Positions 1-6,461 are shown, counted from the stretch's first letter. The stretch is 20,063 nucleotides of DNA from UBA1049 sp964525815 (GCA_964525815.1 CAZGJQ010000030.1:1-20063); one strand, 5' to 3'. Notes: generated by a model from the letters alone, not told the origin. A program made the numbers and translations.

Positions 1-6
1 GTAAGC

Positions 7-79
7 GGCAACTGGCTGTCATGTCCATATAAGGAATTAGACCCTTTAGTTTTGCGCCACAAGCTTTCGCTTGCTTTGC
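7..79 (-). promoter_or_regulatory. c-di-GMP-I (GEMM-I) riboswitch aptamer, second of a tandem pair
   Basis: Read on the minus strand, this 73-nt element has the GEMM-I landmarks in order: a GCAA 5' arm, a P2 hairpin closed by a GAAA tetraloop, the conserved GCGCAAA segment, an AAGGG turn, then a second hairpin leading to ATGACAGCCAG and a TTGCC 3' arm that pairs with GCAA. It has the same length as the three other copies in the window. It lies downstream in the transcript of the aptamer at 143-215, after a linker of about 34 nt plus that aptamer's terminator. The sequence after its 3' arm (GCCGCTTAC) differs from the terminator used by the other copies, so its expression platform and target gene lie beyond the left edge. 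Confidence 0.88.
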
Positions 80-113
80 CTTTGCTTAATTTGTTGTATT
101 AAGTTGTTGAAAT

Positions 114-145
114 AAAAAATGCCACGGTAATCAAATTACAGTGGC
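114..145 (-). terminator. intrinsic terminator, expression platform of the first tandem riboswitch
   Basis: In the minus-strand transcript, GCCAC-T-GTAAT, a TTG loop, ATTAC-C-GTGGC form a hairpin with one T-C mismatch, followed by A and six T residues. The first stem bases (GCC) overlap the 3' arm of the aptamer at 143-215, so aptamer closure and terminator formation compete. The same hairpin occurs at 1405-1429 and 3136-3160. Confidence 0.85.
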
Positions 146-215
146 AGCTGGCTGTCATATCCAATAAAGGAATCAGACCCTTTAGCTTTGCGTCGCAGAC
201 TTTCATCTGTTTTGC
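143..215 (-). promoter_or_regulatory. c-di-GMP-I (GEMM-I) riboswitch aptamer, first of a tandem pair
   Basis: This minus-strand 73-nt element has the GEMM-I layout: GCAA arm, CAGAT-GAAA-GTCTG hairpin with the GNRA loop, GACGCAAAGC core, AAGGG, second hairpin, ATGACAGCCAG. Its 3' arm reads CTGCC where the other copies have TTGCC, so P1 has one A-C mismatch and may be weaker. It starts about 28 nt downstream of the expected transcription start of the promoter at 250-278 and is directly followed by a terminator. The family is known to bind cyclic di-GMP. The regulated gene is off the left edge. Confidence 0.9.
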
Positions 216-249
216 TTTTTACAATGTGTATTATTTATTTTCTGACTTA

Positions 250-278
250 AGTATATCATGGCTGGAAGCAAATGTCAA
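250..278 (-). promoter_or_regulatory. sigma-A-type promoter for the tandem-riboswitch transcript
   Basis: On the minus strand there is TTGACA (273-278), a 17-bp spacer and TATACT (250-255), close to consensus. It stands between the stop of the SipW-type gene at 355-1353 and the first tandem aptamer, so it starts a new transcription unit running off the left edge. Confidence 0.8.
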
Positions 279-354
279 CCCGTAATTTTGTACAAAGATT
301 AATTAAATATCATCCCGGATGTGCACAGAATATACATAATTGCATACGGTTTCT

Positions 355-1353
355 TTAATTTTCGACTGTTAAAGGTATTCCGTATTCCGCTGCCTTGTTC
401 TCAATATCAGTACATATTCTAAATAAGCTGTTGTCCTTGAGGGTGCGTTCTATACCGTTTATGTTATATAGAGCATCTTCAAGTATATCCGTTCCTCTGG
501 TTACCAAATAAAAGCCCTCTAACATTATCTCGGTTCCGTCATTAAAGTATATTCTTGTGCCTTGCTCAAAATAAATAAGATAAGTAATTATCAAGTCGTT
601 GTTTCTTCCTATCCTGAGCTTGGCGTTTGGCTTTGTTTTCTGTATGCTTCCCGTAAACGCAGCAAATCCGGAGGTGTTTTCTATAAAATAACTGCTGTTC
701 TCGATAAGCAAATCACCGTAAACATCGGCTCCCGCCGGAAGTGAAGCAAAATCCGGCTTAAGCACCGGTGTATCCGGCTCTTCATCCTCGGGGTCTGCGG
801 GCTCCTCCGGCGATATGTCGAAGGGAAGCTGAGACGCTGTTGCGGAAACATTGATAGCGGTGCTGAAGCTCTCTCCGGCATAATTAATGTCGATTTCGTC
901 GTTGCTCGGCCAGTAGAACTCAACCGAATAGCCCGCTCTTTGTCCGACCTCGGAGAGCATAAACGCATCATATATATTAATGGTTCCCGTTCCGGTTACG
1001 GTATCGAGCACTACTCCGTTTTCGTCTTTAACCGTAACAATCAACGGGTCAATAGCCTGCTTGCCCGGAAAAGCGGTAACATCAAATATCAGATGGTAGT
1101 AAAGATCGGTCTCGGTGATGAAAGCACCGTCATAATTCCTTACCGCAAACTCCCATACAATGGTCTCGGTGGGAGCTATTTTGACCTGATGTGCAAAGGT
1201 GTCCGTGCCGTCCTCCATGAAGATGAATTCCTTGGCAACCACACTTCCGTCCGCTAAGTCATCCAAAGTGGTGGTATACATTGCGAGAGTGCCGGCAATC
1301 AAAGAAACTACAACCGACAGAATAAGAAACGCCGTAACTATTATCTTTTTCAT
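355..1353 (-). CDS. SipW-signal (TasA/camelysin-like) secreted protein with a novel C-terminal domain
   Basis: The product is a predicted exported surface or matrix protein of 332 residues. The N-terminus (residues 1-28) is a hydrophobic segment ending in AGTLAMYTTT, the pattern of signal peptides cleaved by SipW-type peptidases. Residues about 30-177 resemble TasA/camelysin proteins and are identical to those of the protein at 2137-3099. An acidic, proline-rich linker (about 178-200) follows. The C-terminal domain (about 201-332) is not one I recognise, and it recurs in the protein at 1527-2105. The ATG at 1353 has a GGAGGG ribosome binding site 9 nt upstream. A c-di-GMP-I riboswitch and terminator lie in the leader (1398-1499), so expression probably follows c-di-GMP. 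A role in biofilm matrix or adhesion is inferred from family and regulation only. No sipW gene is in the window. Confidence 0.82.
   Translation of the reverse strand: MKKIIVTAFLILSVVVSLIAGTLAMYTTTLDDLADGSVVAKEFIFMEDGTDTFAHQVKIAPTETIVWEFAVRNYDGAFITETDLYYHLIFDVTAFPGKQAIDPLIVTVKDENGVVLDTVTGTGTINIYDAFMLSEVGQRAGYSVEFYWPSNDEIDINYAGESFSTAINVSATASQLPFDISPEEPADPEDEEPDTPVLKPDFASLPAGADVYGDLLIENSSYFIENTSGFAAFTGSIQKTKPNAKLRIGRNNDLIITYLIYFEQGTRIYFNDGTEIMLEGFYLVTRGTDILEDALYNINGIERTLKDNSLFRICTDIENKAAEYGIPLTVEN
798..1301. repeat. direct repeat, copy 1 (about 504 bp, near-identical to 2544-3047)
   Basis: This stretch aligns with 2544-3047 at a constant offset of 1746 bp without gaps. I count five differences, all near the two ends (813-814 and about 1252-1266). 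It codes for the shared TasA-like part of the two proteins. The flanking signal-peptide codons and C-terminal halves differ. Confidence 0.9.
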
Positions 1354-1397
1354 GAATAAGCACCCTCCTTCAACAAAATATACATATATTATTTAAC

Positions 1398-1429
1398 AAA
1401 AAATGCCACGGTAATCAAATTACAGTGGC
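1398..1429 (-). terminator. intrinsic terminator, expression platform of the riboswitch before the gene at 355-1353
   Basis: The hairpin at 1405-1429 (minus strand GCCAC-T-GTAAT / ATTAC-C-GTGGC) is followed by A and six T residues. Its 5' arm shares GCC with the aptamer's TTGCC arm. It lies 44 nt upstream of the start codon it controls. Confidence 0.87.
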
Positions 1430-1499
1430 AACTGGCTGTCATATCCCAATTGGGAATAAGACCCTTTAGCTTTGCGTCACAGGCTTTCGCTTGCTTTGC
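1427..1499 (-). promoter_or_regulatory. c-di-GMP-I (GEMM-I) riboswitch aptamer between two SipW-type genes
   Basis: On the minus strand it reads GCAAAGC, a stem with a GAAA loop (one A-C mismatch in P2), GACGCAAAGCTAAAGGG, a TTCCCAATTGGGA hairpin, ATGACAGCCAG and TTGCC pairing back to GCAA. It begins only about 28 nt after the stop codon of the gene at 1527-2105. I see no -35/-10 pair in that gap, so it probably works on read-through transcripts from upstream, as an internal switch before the gene at 355-1353. Confidence 0.92.
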
Positions 1500-1526
1500 T
1501 TTTTTCATTGTTTTAGTTGTATTTCT

Positions 1527-2105
1527 TTAATCTATGGTCGTGAGCGGAATTCCGTAATCAGAAGCTGCTTGCGCTACATCGGTGCACATTTTGAAGTGCT
1601 CGTTGTCCTTCAATGTGCGTTCACTGCCGTTTATCTCATACAGCTCATCGTCAAGTATATCAGTATTTCGTGTTACTAAATAAAAACCACCGAACAGAGC
1701 CTGAGTATTGTCCTGAAACGCAACGACTGTACCATGCTCAAAGAACACCAAGTATGTAGTAAATTGGTCGTTGTTCTTGCCTATGGTAAGCTTCGGGTTA
1801 GGCTTTGTTCTGATTATATCTCCCGTGAAGGCTACGAATCCGTAATCGTTATAAAAGGTGTAACGGCTGTTGCTTATTATTAAACCGCCAACAATATCGA
1901 CCCCGGCAGGTAAGGACGAATAGTCGGGGATTAGTATGTCCGAAGGGTTTGGGTTGCTGCCGTACATGGATTCTATTTTGTCTATATCGGGCACAAATCC
2001 TGTTGTGCCCTCCAGCGACAAGGTGTAGTTGGAGAGAGTTCCGGCGGTTGCTGCCGTAAAAATGGCGAGGAGAAGGAACAGAATTATAATTAACTTAATT
2101 CTCAT
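1527..2105 (-). CDS. short SipW-signal secreted protein, mostly the novel C-terminal domain
   Basis: This is a predicted exported protein of 192 residues counted from the ATG at 2105. That start is chosen because GGAGAG lies 8 nt upstream. A GTG at 2114 opens the same frame but has no well-spaced ribosome binding site. Residues 1-25 are a hydrophobic signal ending in TAGTLSNYT, a SipW-type pattern. It lacks the TasA-like module of its neighbours. From about residue 55 onward it is homologous to the C-terminal domain of the protein at 355-1353, sharing SLPAG, FTG, RTKPN/KTKPN, GFYLVTR, DIL, ERTLKDN and YGIPLT. The gap to the upstream gene is about 31 bp, so it is probably cotranscribed from the c-di-GMP-controlled promoter at 3261-3289. 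Function is unknown. Confidence 0.8.
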   Translation of the reverse strand: MRIKLIIILFLLLAIFTAATAGTLSNYTLSLEGTTGFVPDIDKIESMYGSNPNPSDILIPDYSSLPAGVDIVGGLIISNSRYTFYNDYGFVAFTGDIIRTKPNPKLTIGKNNDQFTTYLVFFEHGTVVAFQDNTQALFGGFYLVTRNTDILDDELYEINGSERTLKDNEHFKMCTDVAQAASDYGIPLTTID

Positions 2106-2136
2106 ACTCCTCACTCTCCAGATTTATGTTTTATTG

Positions 2137-3099
2137 TCAGTCAAGAGGTATAACGCCGAATTGATATTCCACCGCGGTACCCATATCGTTAACCTTGACT
2201 TCGGAAATCTCGGTTTCACCATGTCCTACCGCTATACCACCGAATTCAATGGTTTGACCGGGTGCGATATTAATGTTATAATTCTCGGGATGTATTATTA
2301 AATAGCTGTCGTTTTCTGCGTTGTAAGAAACCATTCTGCAATTCCAGTAGCTCAAAATCTCGTCTTCAAATACAAAACCGAGATTCCAGTTCTCTATGGT
2401 TTCTGTGTCCGAGGTGTTGGTTATTTTTATATTGAACTTATATTTATCGGTTCCGCCCACCATACCGCCTACTCCCGGATCCCAGTAGGCGCCTTCTGTC
2501 CAATAGTCGGAGGTCTGGAAAATCAGTGAAGCATCGCCTGTTTCGGGCTCCTCCGGCGGCATGTCGAAGGGAAGCTGAGACGCTGTTGCGGAAACATTGA
2601 TAGCGGTGCTGAAGCTCTCTCCGGCATAATTAATGTCGATTTCGTCGTTGCTCGGCCAGTAGAACTCAACCGAATAGCCCGCTCTTTGTCCGACCTCGGA
2701 GAGCATAAACGCATCATATATATTAATGGTTCCCGTTCCGGTTACGGTATCGAGCACTACTCCGTTTTCGTCTTTAACCGTAACAATCAACGGGTCAATA
2801 GCCTGCTTGCCCGGAAAAGCGGTAACATCAAATATCAGATGGTAGTAAAGATCGGTCTCGGTGATGAAAGCACCGTCATAATTCCTTACCGCAAACTCCC
2901 ATACAATGGTCTCGGTGGGAGCTATTTTGACCTGATGTGCAAAGGTGTCCGTGCCGTCCTCCATGAAGATGAATTCCTTGGCAACCACACTTCCGTCCGC
3001 CAAGTCATCTAAGGTGGTGGTATACATTGCGAGAGTGCCGGCAATCAGGGATAATGCTATTGAGAGTACTAAAAAAGCTAAAAAAATTGCTTTTTTCAT
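2137..3099 (-). CDS. SipW-signal (TasA/camelysin-like) secreted protein with a C-terminal carbohydrate-binding-like module
   Basis: This is a predicted exported protein of 320 residues. The ATG at 3099 is preferred over the in-frame ATG at 3126 because AGAAGGGTG sits just upstream and the sequence then begins MKKAIF like its paralogue. Residues 1-28 form a SipW-type signal (AGTLAMYTTT). Residues about 30-177 are the TasA-like region, identical to that of the protein at 355-1353. After a short EEPE linker, residues about 190-320 form a different domain. Its spaced aromatic residues, KFNIKITNTSDT, NWNLGF, YWNC and NIAPGQTIEFGG resemble CBM2-type cellulose-binding modules. It is the first gene of the unit and has its own promoter and c-di-GMP riboswitch. 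A cell-surface or matrix protein that contacts polysaccharide is inferred. The CBM assignment is moderate. Confidence 0.8.
   Translation of the reverse strand: MKKAIFLAFLVLSIALSLIAGTLAMYTTTLDDLADGSVVAKEFIFMEDGTDTFAHQVKIAPTETIVWEFAVRNYDGAFITETDLYYHLIFDVTAFPGKQAIDPLIVTVKDENGVVLDTVTGTGTINIYDAFMLSEVGQRAGYSVEFYWPSNDEIDINYAGESFSTAINVSATASQLPFDMPPEEPETGDASLIFQTSDYWTEGAYWDPGVGGMVGGTDKYKFNIKITNTSDTETIENWNLGFVFEDEILSYWNCRMVSYNAENDSYLIIHPENYNINIAPGQTIEFGGIAVGHGETEISEVKVNDMGTAVEYQFGVIPLD
2544..3047. repeat. direct repeat, copy 2 (about 504 bp, near-identical to 798-1301)
   Basis: This is the second copy of the near-identical coding block. Even the silent positions and the antisense reading frames are conserved, pointing to recent duplication or gene conversion rather than selection on protein sequence. 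Confidence 0.9.
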
Positions 3100-3128
3100 G
3101 AGTATCACCCTTCTTAAAAAATTCAAAT

Positions 3129-3160
3129 AAAAAATGCCACGGTAATCAAATTACAGTGGC
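3129..3160 (-). terminator. intrinsic terminator, expression platform of the riboswitch before the gene at 2137-3099
   Basis: The hairpin at 3136-3160 is followed by A and six T residues in the minus-strand transcript. The stem is identical to those at 121-145 and 1405-1429. It lies about 30 nt upstream of the start codon at 3099. Confidence 0.87.
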
Positions 3161-3230
3161 AACTGGCTGTCATATCCCGTAAGGGAGTCAGACCCTATAG
3201 TTTTGCGACACAGGCTTTCGCCTGTTTTGC
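3158..3230 (-). promoter_or_regulatory. c-di-GMP-I (GEMM-I) riboswitch aptamer, operon leader
   Basis: Minus-strand landmarks are a GCAA arm, ACAGGC-GAAA-GCCTGT hairpin, GTCGCAAAACTATAGGG, TCCC-TTAC-GGGA hairpin, ATGACAGCCAG and a TTGCC arm. P2 is fully paired. It lies about 25 nt downstream of the expected start from the promoter at 3261-3289 and runs into the terminator. The TTGCC arm overlaps the terminator's first bases, which would make c-di-GMP binding favour read-through if P1 closure wins. That polarity is an inference. Confidence 0.92.
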
Positions 3231-3260
3231 TTTTAACATTGCTTTTATTTATTTATTCAG

Positions 3261-3289
3261 ATTTTAACACGAATAAAAGAATTTGTCAA
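3261..3289 (-). promoter_or_regulatory. sigma-A-type promoter of the SipW-protein operon
   Basis: The minus strand has TTGACA (3284-3289), a 17-bp spacer and TAAAAT (3261-3266). It directly precedes the c-di-GMP aptamer at 3158-3230. Confidence 0.78.
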
Positions 3290-3395
3290 TAGGCTAATAC
3301 AAACAAACATTATAAGTAAACGAAAAAATATATGTATAAAAATAACAAAAAGCGGGTTAACTCGGAAAATATCCACACCAAGCAGAGCGGGAAGG

Positions 3396-4013
3396 TTAAG
3401 CTGTCTCGTAATAAATATCATCCGGCATCAGGGTAAGCAGAGCGGAAAGGTCAAGCGTGCCGTTAAGCCAGGACACAACCTGAGAAGAGAGCAGCAGAAC
3501 CGGCATCCTGTCGTGAATGAAGCCAATACTCTCCGCTGCTTGTTTTGTCATTATAACATAATTGTTTTTCTCTTTGTTTAACAGCCCTGCCATATATATG
3601 CCGCTGCTGCATTTAACTCCCAATCTGTATTTAACGGCAGACTGCTTTGGCTCCTTTTTCCACTCAAAATAATGGCTTGCGGGGATTATGCACCTGCTCT
3701 TCTGTGCATATGGGGAGAAGAAACGGCTGCTGCCCGCGGTTTCGCTCCGTGCGTTGATAACCAGTCCTTTTCCGTCCCACTTATCAAAGCCCCATTTTGA
3801 CAGAATAATATCACCGCTGTTTGTTATTACCGGAGCAGTGCCCGACGGAAAAATCTCTTTGCCGTAAATATCGGTGAAGATTCTGTCGTGCTCCGCCGCC
3901 AAATCGGACTCCCTGCGGATTCCGTGATTTGACAGCCGCATGGACAAACCCGCAAGAATGCCGCGTATCTCTATGACCTCATCCTCTGTGTTTGCCGTAT
4001 ATCTTCCGCACAT
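3396..4013 (-). CDS. yedK: SOS response-associated peptidase (SRAP/YedK/HMCES family)
   Basis: This family protects abasic sites in single-stranded DNA by linking them to the N-terminal cysteine through a thiazolidine. The 205-residue protein starts MCGRYT, so Cys2 is exposed once Met is removed. The other family residues are in place: NARSE (Asn87, Arg89, Glu91), an E. coli-like catalytic Glu in HYFEW (Glu117), and His167 in GFIHDRMP. Length is normal for the bacterial family. GAAGGAGAG precedes the ATG. It follows dinB by 27 bp on the same strand, so it is probably expressed from the same LexA-controlled promoter, in keeping with a DNA-damage role. I see no clear terminator after it. Confidence 0.93.
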   Translation of the reverse strand: MCGRYTANTEDEVIEIRGILAGLSMRLSNHGIRRESDLAAEHDRIFTDIYGKEIFPSGTAPVITNSGDIILSKWGFDKWDGKGLVINARSETAGSSRFFSPYAQKSRCIIPASHYFEWKKEPKQSAVKYRLGVKCSSGIYMAGLLNKEKNNYVIMTKQAAESIGFIHDRMPVLLLSSQVVSWLNGTLDLSALLTLMPDDIYYETA

Positions 4014-4040
4014 AATTTCTCTCCTTCTTAATTATATCGC

Positions 4041-5269
4041 TTAAAACAGGCTTTTTAGGTCTGGAATTTTCTCGGCGTTGGAGGCGCTCTCCTCCAGCTT
4101 TATTCTCCCCAGCCGTTCCCGAAGCGAGCGGACAAGCCGCATAATATCAGTGTTTACTACAGTTTCATTCGGGGACAAGCACATTTGTTCATTGGAATTG
4201 TCGCACAGCTTCTCGGTGAAAATGCCTATACTGCGTATGGGCTTCTGCCAGTCGTAGCTTGAGCGGAAAAGACCGAGAGCCTTTTCAAAAAGCTCATCGG
4301 CGGTGCTTACAGGATCGGGAAAGCTTATTCTGCGGCTGTAGGACTCGAAGTCGCTGTTCTTTACATTGATTCCGACGCAGTACGCCTTGAATTCATGCTT
4401 TTCCAGCCGCCTGGAAACGCCCGAACTGATTATATAAAGAAGAGCGGCAATGTCGTCGTCTGTTTTAATGTCCTCGGGGGTTGTGATGGAATTCCCCATG
4501 CTCTTTATCTCGTCGTCGCTGGTTATGGTCGGGCGAAAATTGCTGTCGTTCCCATTTGCATACTCCCACAGCGTGTATCCCCGCTTGCCCAGCCTGCGGC
4601 ACAACAAAAGGGGGTCGCTGTTTGCAATGTCTCCTATTGAAAGTATCCCCATTTTAAAGAGCTTCTTACGGGTTACCGAGCCTACGAACAATAATTCGTA
4701 TGCCGGGCGGTTCCAGACCATATGCTTGTAGTTATCCCTTGAAATCACGGTAACTGCATCCGGCTTTTTTATATCCGAGCCCAATTTTGAGAATATATAA
4801 TTATAACTCACTCCTACCGAGGCAGTCAAGCCTAATTCCTTTTTTATACAGCTCCTTATCTCCTCAGCTGCTTTTAAGCCGTTGTTTATGTCGGAGGCGG
4901 ACTCCAGCTCAATCCATGCCTCGTCCAGACCATATGGGGTTACAATATCGCTGTATCTACGGTAAATATTGCGGGCGAACCTCGCATATTTGAGATATTT
5001 GCTGTAGTCGGCGGTTACAGTTACCAGAGAGGGGCACTTCGCCTTTGCGGTGAACATGGATTCACCGGTTGTTATACCTACCGCTTGGCGATATTGTTCT
5101 TGGCAAGCACAATGCCGTGCCTTGAGACAGGGTCGCCGCAAACCGCCATAGGAACCTTTTTCAGCTCGGGATTATATACGCTCTCCACCGAGGCGAAATA
5201 ATTGTTCATATCGCAGTGGAGTACAATTTTTTCTTTTTCTGTATTATATGAATAAGAGGGGGCTTGCAT
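4041..5269 (-). pseudogene. dinB: DNA polymerase IV (Y family), interrupted by a -1 frameshift
   Basis: Y-family polymerases copy damaged DNA in the SOS response. The first part begins with MQAP, has the catalytic-site HCDMNNYFASVE, continues through CGDPVSRHGIVLAKN and ends at a TAG (5078-5080). The other frame continues at once with VGITTGES and KCPSLV, then YGLDEAW with the second catalytic acidic pair, the helix-hairpin-helix region (about SIGDIA), the little finger, and a C-terminal DLKSLF that fits a beta-clamp-binding motif. One base is missing at about 5078-5080: CGG-TA-GGT should read CGG-TAN-GGT to give an Arg-Tyr-Gly-Ile run. With one base restored the protein would be about 409 residues, normal for the family. 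GGAGATG precedes the ATG at 5269. This could be a real recent inactivation or a sequencing error. The rest of the frame is undamaged. Confidence 0.9.
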
Positions 5270-5283
5270 AGGTGCTCATCTCC

Positions 5284-5295
5284 AAACAAATGTTC
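5284..5295. promoter_or_regulatory. LexA (SOS) box, downstream copy
   Basis: AAAC-AAAT-GTTC on the plus strand matches the Firmicutes GAAC-N4-GTTC operator with one mismatch. It lies between the dinB start codon and its -10 element, near the expected transcription start. Confidence 0.65.
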
Positions 5296-5309
5296 CTCAA
5301 GGTATCGCC

Positions 5310-5338
5310 AGTATATCAGAACAAATGTTTATTGTCAA
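5310..5338 (-). promoter_or_regulatory. promoter of the dinB-SRAP operon
   Basis: The minus strand has TTGACA (5333-5338), a 17-bp spacer and TATACT (5310-5315). A LexA-like box occupies the spacer, so repressor binding would block RNA polymerase directly. Confidence 0.82.
5319..5330. promoter_or_regulatory. LexA (SOS) box inside the dinB promoter
   Basis: GAAC-AAAT-GTTT matches the Firmicutes GAAC-N4-GTTC operator with one mismatch. Its position between -35 and -10 and the damage-response genes behind it support the call. The inner eight bases (ACAAATGT) are the same in the box at 5284-5295. Confidence 0.75.
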
Positions 5339-5367
5339 TAGAAAAATCAGTTTTTTTTACAAATTAA

Positions 5368-5396
5368 TTGACTTTGGTTTGTATATATGTTAGTCT
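5368..5396 (+). promoter_or_regulatory. possible promoter of the galM-GH127 pair
   Basis: TTGACT (5368-5373), a 17-bp spacer and TAGTCT (5391-5396) with a TG one base before the -10 (extended -10). The -10 is weak. It diverges from the dinB promoter about 30 bp away. Confidence 0.45.
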
Positions 5397-5429
5397 TCCC
5401 ATGAAAAAGCTTATACAGGCGAGGTATAT

Positions 5430-6461
5430 ATGGTAAACACATTCGGAAAAATAGGTAATAAGGTCGTAAAACAATACACTCTCGAGAACAGCTATGTCAA
5501 AGCGGAAATATTAAACTACGGAGGTATTATCCGCAGCCTGACGGTAGGCGGTGTGGATGTTGTGTGTGGTTTTGATGACATCGAGAGCTATCTTAGTGAC
5601 ACCTCCTATCAGGGCGCTGTAATCGGAAGGTATGCGAACAGAATATCTGCAGGCGTTTTTACCCTGAACGGCGTCAGATATGCTCTGGATAAAAACGAAG
5701 GGGGAGTCAACCACCTTCACGGCGGTAAGTTTGGCTTTGATAAAAGACTCTGGGACGCCGTTCCCGAAGAAAGCTCGGACGGAAGCAAAAAGCTAAGGCT
5801 GTCTCTACTCAGTCCGGATGGAGAGGAGGGCTATCCGGGGAACCTCTCTGTTTCGGTTGTATATATACTTTACGAAAAGATGCTTCTTATAAATTATTAT
5901 GCGGTATGCGACCGTGATACTCCGCTTAATATGACCAATCATGCTTATTTTAATATTTGCGGCTACGGAAGCGGGGATATTTATTCGCATAAACTGAAAA
6001 TCAACGCCGAACATTACTTCGAGGTGGATGACAATCTGATTCCGGTTTTAAAGGCACCTGTTGCAGGCACTCCCTTTGATTTCCGTATTCAAAAAGAGAT
6101 TGGAAGAGATATAAGGCTCCCGCATAAGCAGCTTAAAATATGCGGCGGATATGACCACAATTTCTTTATTGAGAAAAACGAACATAACGCCAAAAGAATA
6201 TGTGATAAAACACTGTATGAGGCGGTGGAGCTAGCCTGCTGCGAAGGAAGGATGCATGTTTATACGGATATGCCCTGCATTCAGCTTTATACAGGTAATT
6301 TTTTGGACGGCGGCGACCCGTTCAAGGACGGAGTCAAGCAAAAAAAGCATCACGCTTTGTGCCTGGAAACGCAGTATGCTCCCGACAGTCCAAACAGAGG
6401 GGAAGCGATACTGAAGGCGGGGGAAACCTATGATAAAAGCACAGCTTTTGTATTTGAATAG
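5430..6461 (+). CDS. galM: aldose 1-epimerase (mutarotase)
   Basis: The enzyme interconverts alpha and beta anomers of free aldoses in the cytoplasm. The 343-residue protein is full length for the family and shows its motifs in order: NHLHGG (94-99) followed by GFDKRLW, NHAYFN with the catalytic His171, GGYDHNFFI, and LETQYAPDSPN with the catalytic base Glu313. The ATG at 5430 has GAGG five bases upstream. The GH127 gene follows after 46 bp on the same strand. This suggests the substrate is arabinose or another sugar released by that glycosidase rather than galactose specifically; that is an inference. Confidence 0.94.
   Translation: MVNTFGKIGNKVVKQYTLENSYVKAEILNYGGIIRSLTVGGVDVVCGFDDIESYLSDTSYQGAVIGRYANRISAGVFTLNGVRYALDKNEGGVNHLHGGKFGFDKRLWDAVPEESSDGSKKLRLSLLSPDGEEGYPGNLSVSVVYILYEKMLLINYYAVCDRDTPLNMTNHAYFNICGYGSGDIYSHKLKINAEHYFEVDDNLIPVLKAPVAGTPFDFRIQKEIGRDIRLPHKQLKICGGYDHNFFIEKNEHNAKRICDKTLYEAVELACCEGRMHVYTDMPCIQLYTGNFLDGGDPFKDGVKQKKHHALCLETQYAPDSPNRGEAILKAGETYDKSTAFVFE

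Noticed and set aside
940..3012. Plus-strand open frames at 940-1257 and 2686-3012 with the same translation, suggesting a conserved antisense gene family.
   Set aside because: They lie in the 500-bp duplicated DNA and are shadows of the real minus-strand genes; their identity follows from the repeat, and they lack ribosome binding sites.
114..3160. The 25-base palindromic sequence repeated at 121-145, 1405-1429 and 3136-3160 could be read as CRISPR-like or REP repeats.
   Set aside because: Each copy is followed by a T-tract and sits directly after a GEMM-I aptamer; spacing is irregular and gene-linked, so they are riboswitch terminators.
1..3300. Insertion sequence or phage as the cause of the repeated DNA on the left.
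   Set aside because: No transposase, integrase or terminal inverted repeats flank the duplicated block; the repeat stays within coding sequence and leaders.
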